64,000 nucleotides of DNA. It comes from Haliclystus octoradiatus. Its lineage: Eukaryota > Cnidaria > Staurozoa > Stauromedusae > Haliclystidae. Below are positions 57,491-64,000 of this stretch, in pieces. The stretch lies in contig OU744448.1 of assembly GCA_916610825.1 (NCBI GenBank), positions 9,472,650 to 9,536,649 of the forward strand, read 5' to 3'. Each line of letters opens with the position of its first letter. Positions within the stretch are counted from its first letter, which is position 1. A model generated the notes under the pieces. That model had not been told where the DNA came from and ran no database searches. It saw only the letters and a program-made list of their open reading frames with translations. A program made the translations under genes and the position numbers.

Positions 57491-59920
57491 TTAGTTGATT
57501 TGACAACTGCCATCCACTTGATTGCAGAACTGGAGCATAGCGGTGGTCATTTCCAATACATTGTGTAATTTGACTTCTTTAACAGAAAAAATATTATCAA
57601 CTATGACTTGGTTTAGGTTATAACAAGCTTTCAAATCAAAAATAAACGAGGTTGTATCTATAAATAAAAATACTAACGTATTTGACGATAAACTAGATAC
57701 ACCTAAAAGACATTTTAGATATAGAGCTTTCATTTTATCAAGTTCGATTAAATTAGATAATGTAAGGTAAGGACCTTTTACTTCGAAACCATACGGAACA
57801 ATAGGAGACAATTTCATTTTCAATATTTGTAGAGCCGATTTAATTGAGAGGCGTTGCAAATGTTTAATTAGACCAAGTGCAATTGAAAATTTGTGTTTCT
57901 TTTTGGCAATATGCTCTGTAAAACTTAATGAGGTCTGCAGAGTAACACCAAGATATGTATACTATTTACAGAATTCAACAGGATTTTGACGTTAACTAAA
58001 TTTATCACTGTCGCACAAGCGACCCCCTTTTCGAAATTTCATAATGTTTGTTTTTTGTAAGTTTACTTGGAGAACATTTGCTTCACTCCAAATAGAAATA
58101 ATATGTAAACTATTCTGGAGTACATTTCGTTGAGGGGAATAAATTGCTAAATCATCGGCGAAGAATAAATACTTGAGGCCAATTTCATCTCTTAAAAGAT
58201 TCGCAAGGTCCGTTATATATAATAAAAACAATGTTGCAGATAAACTGTCCCCCTGAGTCACACCTTGATTCTGCTTAATAGATTCACAGAGTCGAATTCT
58301 GTCGTGGATTTTGATAAAATTTCCTTTTAGTAGAACACCTATTAAACGTAGAAGTAGACCATTTATACCAAATTGTTCTTTTAGTTTGACAAATAACAAA
58401 TCTCTATTTACAACATCAAACGCCTTCTTGAAGTCAATAAAGGCGCAGTAAGTTGAGCTTGGTGTGGCAGTAAATTGAGTTTTTATATCATTAATAAGGA
58501 TAGATAGGGGCATCAGAGTGTTTTGACTTCTTGAAATCCGTATTGTCGTGATGGAATCAGATGAAATACATTTGCCTTCAGACGTTTATTAATCAAAGAT
58601 GTAAGTACTTTTAATGGACAGCAGAGTAGGGCAATCCCGCGATACTTATTAGGATCTTGTGCTGAGCCTTTTCCTTTATATAGTAATTTAAAAATGCAAT
58701 CTTTCCATCGCGAAGGAATATAGCCCAATATTAAGCATAAATTAAAAAGTTCAGTCCAATAAGGAAGAAGAATATCAAGAGAGTAATATAAATGTTCGTT
58801 TGTTATACCATCTAAACCCGGGGCCTTTGAAATGCATGGAAAGTACAGAGAGTGGGATCGGTGTAGAGAATTGTTTTGAATGTTTTGTAAATAGTAACCA
58901 AGGCTTTTTGTTAACTTTTTCTAGAAGATCACAAATGGATTTCTCTCTATGGGCTTCTTTTTTGTCGTTAATTATTTTCTTGTACTCAATTCTTGAACTA
59001 TTATATTTCTGTCTTGTTACTTTATCTGATGGGTGCTGTTTTACTTTCTTAAGAAGTAGCAATGCTGCCAGTTTATTTTGTTTGCATTCGTCGTCAAACC
59101 AAGGTTAATGATAGTTAGGTCTTTTAATATAAATTGGACAACAATCAATCAAAGCACTTTGGATAGAATCCAGAGAGCCTTCAATGTCTCTATTTTCTAG
59201 GTTAGTCTTAGCGTTTTCAAGCAGTGGATGGTTTGATAGCCTTGTAAGGTCAACGATGCGTTTGAGCTTAGGCTTTTGAGGAATAACTGGTGGTTGTGTT
59301 ACAGAAGGAAAAATATACTTCGTTTGTACTGGTTGATGTTTTCTATGAACTTCCGAAGTAATAAAATGACACTCTATGTGATACGGTGGTAAGTTTGTAA
59401 AGATAAGATCAATCGTATACTACTTCCATTTGGACCGATGTAGGTTGGTTTCATAAGGTCATTTATAATATAAAAATCAAGAATAGACAGTCCTTCAATT
59501 AAATTGTCCCCTCTACTTGGTATATCAGATCGACAATTGAAGTCACCGCAGAAGACAGAAGTAACATTCTCAAGTATATGAGCAATGTCAGTTTTTGGTG
59601 GAAAGTAAAAACAAAAAATGTTGAACAAATCCGTGGTTATGCCAATACATCTTTGACTATTTACAATCTCAAGAGGGTTTAAAAACCCTTTGCATAAAAT
59701 AAGTAAACCTTCTCTAGGGCAAGTACCATTGCCAGATGGTGGTTTGGCAGGAGCAATAAATGTGTAATAGTTGGGAAATTCGGTTGGGTAAGATGTAAAT
59801 GTAAAGTCCGTTGGGTAAGATGTAAATGTCTCTGTTAATAATGGATGCATCATTGAAAATGTTTTTACTTCAGGATGCCGTTTAAACCTTCAACATTCCA
59901 TAACAAAATGGAAACATGAA
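57491..59920 (-). pseudogene. LINE ORF2, broken, unit 2
   Basis: Same domains and same disabling changes as the unit 1 copy. One extra stop: TGTAAATAGTATACA at about 57960 where unit 1 reads TGTAAATCGCATACA. Motif A is the usual CAFIDFKKAFD here (KEFD in unit 1). Confidence 0.85.
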
Positions 59921-60721
59921 GTAATGAATTTGATGAAAGTCATGTACAGTACCGTTATTTTCAGATGGGGCACTGACAGCGATAATTTCCCCAAATTTAA
60001 TTTTGAAGTTTTCTCCTGGATAGGCTTTCTGCATTTCTCTTAATTTATTTCTATTTTCAAATGATGCTTTCTGTTCCTCTGTTGTTAGATCAGGAGCTAT
60101 AAATACTGATTTTCTGGTACTGATTTTCCTTAAATCTTTTGCTTCCTTAAGGAATTGGTCTCTCTTTAGGGGATTGAGTTGGACAAGAAGAGGCTGTACT
60201 TTCCCTTCATTTATTTTCCCTAAACATTTTGTCGAAACAGTGATGTTGTGAAGATCTATACCCAGATCATAAGCCAGTTCCACCATAAGAGATTCGTCAG
60301 TTTTACTTGCAAGTTTTTCTAGTCCTGAAACTACTATATTTGATTTTCTTGCATTTTGATGATGTTGTTCTCTTTGTAGTTTTTTCACCAAATTGACAAA
60401 AGGTGCTGAAGAATTGGTGACTGATGCGTAACTTTGTGCTGGTTGAGGGTTACCTGTCGAGTTGACTTGATCAGGATTTCTCAAAACTGAGATTTGTTGT
60501 TTTAAAACAGCATTATCATGTTTGGCATTTTCTAGACATTTAAACATTGAATAGACTTGGCTACTTAAAGTATTTATTTGCTTTTGCTGCAGTAGATTAA
60601 TTTCTTTAATTTCTTTCATTTCAATTTTCAGGATATCTAATTCTGATTTAGATTCTGTATTCGTACTTGGAGACTTCGTTAAACGGCCTATATTTAAAAA
60701 GGATCGCTTAGGAGTAACCAT
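59882..60721 (-). CDS. LINE ORF1 protein, intact, unit 2
   Basis: 279 aa from ATG at 60721. Ser/Lys-rich start, coiled coil at about residues 28-80, then an RRM-like region from about residue 128 (NIVVSGLEKLASKTDESLM) to DLTTEEQKASFENRNKLREM. LINE ORF1 proteins bind the element RNA as chaperones. The ORF is open, but the ORF2 it would work with is dead. Confidence 0.78.
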   Translation of the reverse strand: MVTPKRSFLNIGRLTKSPSTNTESKSELDILKIEMKEIKEINLLQQKQINTLSSQVYSMFKCLENAKHDNAVLKQQISVLRNPDQVNSTGNPQPAQSYASVTNSSAPFVNLVKKLQREQHHQNARKSNIVVSGLEKLASKTDESLMVELAYDLGIDLHNITVSTKCLGKINEGKVQPLLVQLNPLKRDQFLKEAKDLRKISTRKSVFIAPDLTTEEQKASFENRNKLREMQKAYPGENFKIKFGEIIAVSAPSENNGTVHDFHQIHYFMFPFCYGMLKV

Positions 60722-61580
60722 GGTTACTGATAGATCGGATTCGGATAGGTCTGAAATTGGACTCCTTGTCGGATTAAGCTTCTTGACAGAAGTTTTGCAA
60801 TTTTTATCAACATCAATTCGAATATCGAATGGTGGACTTTTCAGCGATCAACAATTTCAAAGCAGGAAAATGCGAGGTCTCAAAAGCCCTTAAACCTAGA
60901 GCAATAGTGACAATTATTTTACCTTCAGGAAATATTGAAAAGTTGAGATATTTGGTTTTCTTCTTGTGATCCCGGTAGATTGAGATTGAGAGATGTTGTT
61001 TTCTGATTTTTTGTTATTGTCATCTTTGTCAATGTCATCTTGGTAAAATCCGTCTATATGAAAATAGTTCTGTATTTCTTCTTTCCATACATTAATATCA
61101 TGCCATACATTAATATCATGAACGTTGTATGTGGTTTAAATCGTTCTGTAACATCACTATTTGAGGAGAAACTTATATCATTCACCATGAGTCCGAGCGT
61201 AGCGGAGCTATTTTTAAATAAGCTGTGTAAACCCTGAAAAAAACCAGCACGGGCTGTATTCTTGTTAACACCTCAGGTGTTAATTGACGAGTACAGCGCA
61301 AGCACGAAGCACGCACGCACGCTCGCAAGTTACCGACACCGCTTGCTTCCGTCTTCCGTGTGTCTTCAAAATAAAAATTTCACCAAATAAATATAAATTG
61401 TCTCTTGAAGTCAAAGCGAAATATAAACCATCGACATATTTAAACTAATCAATAAGTTTGCATTTGCAATTATGCTTGCTGATAGAATAAAATATGGATA
61501 ACGATACTGTGAAAATACCGCCAACAAAGATGTATTTGGTCTTGCAAACGTTATGTTACCATCGAGCTGCGAAAAACATA

Positions 61581-61676
61581 CCCTGCTCGCAGACTCACTG
61601 TCAAAATGTAAATTTCGTAAACAGTAGAATTCTACTGTTTACCAAGTTTACATTTTGACAGTGAGTCTGCGAGCAG
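61581..61676. repeat. 96 bp near-perfect hairpin, unit 2
   Basis: Counterpart of 50300-50395; the outer arms CCTGCTCGCAGACTCAC pair fully here. Confidence 0.8.
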
Positions 61677-62480
61677 GCTACGAAAATCACTACATCCCAA
61701 AAGACACGATTATAATTATGCAAGAACGAACGCAACTGCCTGGCGACGTGTGGTATCAGCAGAACCCCCGGGCTCTCAGGGGATTAGTTGAGTTTTGTTA
61801 AGAAATAGATCCCTTGGGGGAAGGGGTTTTGTCTTCTTTTGCAAATTTTCTCTATACTCCGGGGGTGAAAGCCCCGGGTAATGTAATTTATGGTCAGCAG
61901 GTTTTTATAAAATATATTGCCGCCAGAATTGTTTTACATTGCACATTTATGTGTGAACAATTGTATTAGTATTTTTGTTGTCATATTCATTTGCAATGCG
62001 TTTTGTGCAGATATTTCCTAATTTTCACATTTCTCAATTTTTAACATTAGAATTTTAGATTATAATCAAATAATGTTACTTAATAGTATCAAATCCCATA
62101 TTAACTCTATTATGCATATTTGTGATTTTATTTACCTATTTAGATACATCCTGAACTGGAATTTGTTAATGAAAGCATAGACACTAGAATATATTATTTT
62201 ATATATATATATTCTAGTGACTATGTAAAAAGAAAGCAAGCAGCTGTTTAGATATGTTGCCTGCTAAGGTACTGGCATGATACTGGCAAAAGACATGGTA
62301 AAATATGACTGTGTCCAATATCTTTCATGTTTGTGTTGCTGTTGATTTGGTATAGTTTTTGCAGGAAAGCTTGCTTAATTTATATGATTTATGGCAGTAT
62401 TTTATCATATCTTTGAGCATACATATGTCACTGTGTGTAATTATTGTCACAGCCGTTTTGCTCTGATTGCTATACTTTGG

Positions 62481-63845
62481 ATACATTTTCATTCAATTCT
62501 TTATATTTCTCCGTGTTTTAATGACAGATAAGTTTTACAGAATTTTATAAAATATGTATAACTATTCTTTAAGTTTCGGACAATATAATTAATAATAAAA
62601 AATACTGCTATGATTGTAATTACCCAAATGGCTAATTCCTTAAAGCCAGGTATACAAATTGTTTCATAACAATCAACGTATAATAAATAAAAAGTATATC
62701 TGAGTTGCGAAGGTGATAAATCATTAGTAATTATAATTGAATGTTTGTATTGACATGGAATTAATTTTTTTTGATAATATCCATCTCCTTTATATGGTAG
62801 AAATTCAATCAATTCAACAAATTTTATATTTAATTTCTTCATAAGTATTCCAATATAATGATAATTATTTTCAACTGATGATATATGTTTTGATGATTCT
62901 ATGATAGATGGTATCAAATGTCCTGATATGATACATGCAGGACCATTACAATATTCCAATTCTACTTTTTCATTATTTTGTGTAGAGATAATAGCAGATT
63001 CCTTTACTCCAGAATATAAATTGTAAGGTATTGCAATATTTTCCCTTAAATTATGAATTAGGTTTTTTGTATTAATGTAAATTGAATCAGTACTCCATAT
63101 AATATACTTTGGATTTAATCCATAACTCCAAAATAATGACTTGATAAAATTCGATTTATCTTGGTGTCCACTTTTCAATACTAAAATATCATCAAAATCT
63201 TCAATTTCATAATTTACCTCTTCATCCAGTTCATTAGATCGCAAAATAAAAGAGTAGATACAACTTCGACGTTCTGCACGTCGAATAATTCCATCTTTGT
63301 GTTGAATAATATCAACATCATCGATAAAATGTTGGCGACAAGTATATCCCCACGTTTGTCTGATGGCAAGGCGCTGTTCTTTTTTCTTTTCTACATCTTT
63401 ATAAATACTATCAATTAATATTAACACAACAGGGTTTGATGCCGTCCGTTTTGGCTGTCTTACGATATATTCTGATGGAAGATATTGAAACAATTTACCT
63501 TTTTTCAATGTGTCTGCATTCTGATATTTGAGCCCTTCCGTACAATACACAAAAGGATAAACAAATGCCAGCAAGACTGTGACAATGTAGATGAAATTCA
63601 TGAATATTGAACAATTTCTTGCTGTACTTGCAGAGCAAAACCAACCACTGATACTACAATTAAACATGTTATATTTCCCTGAATCACGGCCTACTCTCGA
63701 ATGTAAGTTGCAAGAGAAGCAAAAATGGCCGCGTTCCAAAAAATTTGACAACTACCATCTGCCATTTGCGTTTCGACCAGATTAAAAATGTACGAAGAAA
63801 AAGGATTATACTGTCAATACTCTTTTGTTATTAGTATGAATAGGT
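62481..63845. repeat. Tandem unit copy 3, start only
   Basis: Homologous to 51199-52569 with more substitutions and small indels than copies 1 and 2 show. Homology fades at TTAGTATGAATAGGT near 63845, so this copy either ends or never had the nested elements. Confidence 0.85.
62501..63667 (-). CDS. GT31-like membrane protein, copy 3
   Basis: 388 aa from the ATG at 63667; the frame is open further upstream to 63751 without an ATG. Same GT31-like motifs (RLAIRQTWG, WSTDSIYIN, YCNGPACIISG) and C-terminal hydrophobic segment. Most diverged of the three: VYPFVYC for VYPCVDC, RQPKR for RQPTR, DVEKKK for DVKKKK, and a short indel changes the end to TYLSLKHGEI. The frame has been kept despite indels, which hints at selection. 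Confidence 0.7.
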   Translation of the reverse strand: MFNCSISGWFCSASTARNCSIFMNFIYIVTVLLAFVYPFVYCTEGLKYQNADTLKKGKLFQYLPSEYIVRQPKRTASNPVVLILIDSIYKDVEKKKEQRLAIRQTWGYTCRQHFIDDVDIIQHKDGIIRRAERRSCIYSFILRSNELDEEVNYEIEDFDDILVLKSGHQDKSNFIKSLFWSYGLNPKYIIWSTDSIYINTKNLIHNLRENIAIPYNLYSGVKESAIISTQNNEKVELEYCNGPACIISGHLIPSIIESSKHISSVENNYHYIGILMKKLNIKFVELIEFLPYKGDGYYQKKLIPCQYKHSIIITNDLSPSQLRYTFYLLYVDCYETICIPGFKELAIWVITIIAVFFIINYIVRNLKNSYTYFIKFCKTYLSLKHGEI

Positions 63846-64000
63846 AGAAATCAAATTTGAATGCTCGACAATGTGAAGCGGCACCAGGCTCAAAAATCAA
63901 TTCACGGAGTAATAATAATTCGTGACACAATAGAATAATTCAAAGAATTCATTTCACTGCCAATGTTCGTGCTTGGATTTGCTGGAGTTAGAAGTAAACC
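63846..64000. other. End of window, nothing recognised
   Basis: Unrelated to the sequence that follows the glycosyltransferase in units 1 and 2. No ORF of note. Confidence 0.4.

Larger units (their letters stand above)
57168..61210 (-). mobile_element. Dead LINE, unit 2 copy
   Basis: Same element as 45890-49930, with a poly-T run at 57168-57177 marking the 3' end. ORF1 is intact here; ORF2 is broken. Confidence 0.8.
51199..62480. repeat. Tandem unit copy 2 (11,282 bp), uninterrupted
   Basis: Starts ATACATTTTCATTC and ends where copy 3 starts with the same sequence at 62481. It lacks the MULE and the 1653 bp foldback and so preserves both empty sites (52551-52559 and about 52850). Confidence 0.93.

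Noticed and set aside
1..64000. CRISPR array, tRNA or rRNA genes
   Set aside because: Repeats here are TIRs, tandem units and microsatellites without regular unique spacers. I saw no convincing cloverleaf or rRNA segment, and the genome is eukaryotic.

Overview
The window is AT-rich, intron-bearing eukaryotic DNA from an animal, most likely a non-vertebrate. The evidence is GT-AG introns of about 0.3 to 2.5 kb, a fused trifunctional-style PFAS gene, GT31-like glycosyltransferase genes, and nested animal-type LINE, Ty3/mdg4, MULE and hAT repeats. A marine invertebrate such as a tunicate is a guess; nothing here fixes the species.

Layout. (1) 579-17380, minus: a complete PFAS gene (FGAM synthase, de novo purine synthesis) in 11 coding exons. 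Every intron phase closes and the model predicts 1370 aa. Its introns hold small inverted-repeat elements, foldbacks, a microsatellite and diverged dispersed repeats. (2) About 17.4-21.1 kb: intergenic, with a LINE 3' remnant and a 1.7 kb foldback array dense in TGATCA. (3) 21096-63845: a tandem array of three copies of an ~11.28 kb unit. Each unit starts with a GT31-like glycosyltransferase ORF; the first two carry a nest of TIR elements and a dead LINE. Copy 3 is cut short by loss of homology near 63845.

Unit 1 is interrupted by a 17.16 kb Mutator-like element (MULE) at 22457-39616. It has ~63 bp terminal inverted repeats and a 9 bp target duplication, and the uninterrupted site survives in unit 2 at 52551-52559. 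The MULE encodes a multi-exon transposase (C/C/HxH zinc region, DDE core, SWIM finger, basic tail) and a Ulp1 cysteine protease fused to a PHD finger. It has itself been entered by a TTAA-flanked element, a hAT-type element, a foldback and an intact Ty3/mdg4 LTR retrotransposon whose two 152 bp LTRs are identical.

Order of events that can be read: LINE death; insertion of the TIR elements; duplication of the unit; then, in unit 1 only, the 1.65 kb foldback and the MULE; and the Ty3 element most recently, inside the MULE. The best candidate for an unusual system is the MULE carrying Ulp1-PHD. Also notable are the glycosyltransferase array with a degenerate DxD motif and a palindrome whose core is flipped between the two duplicate units.
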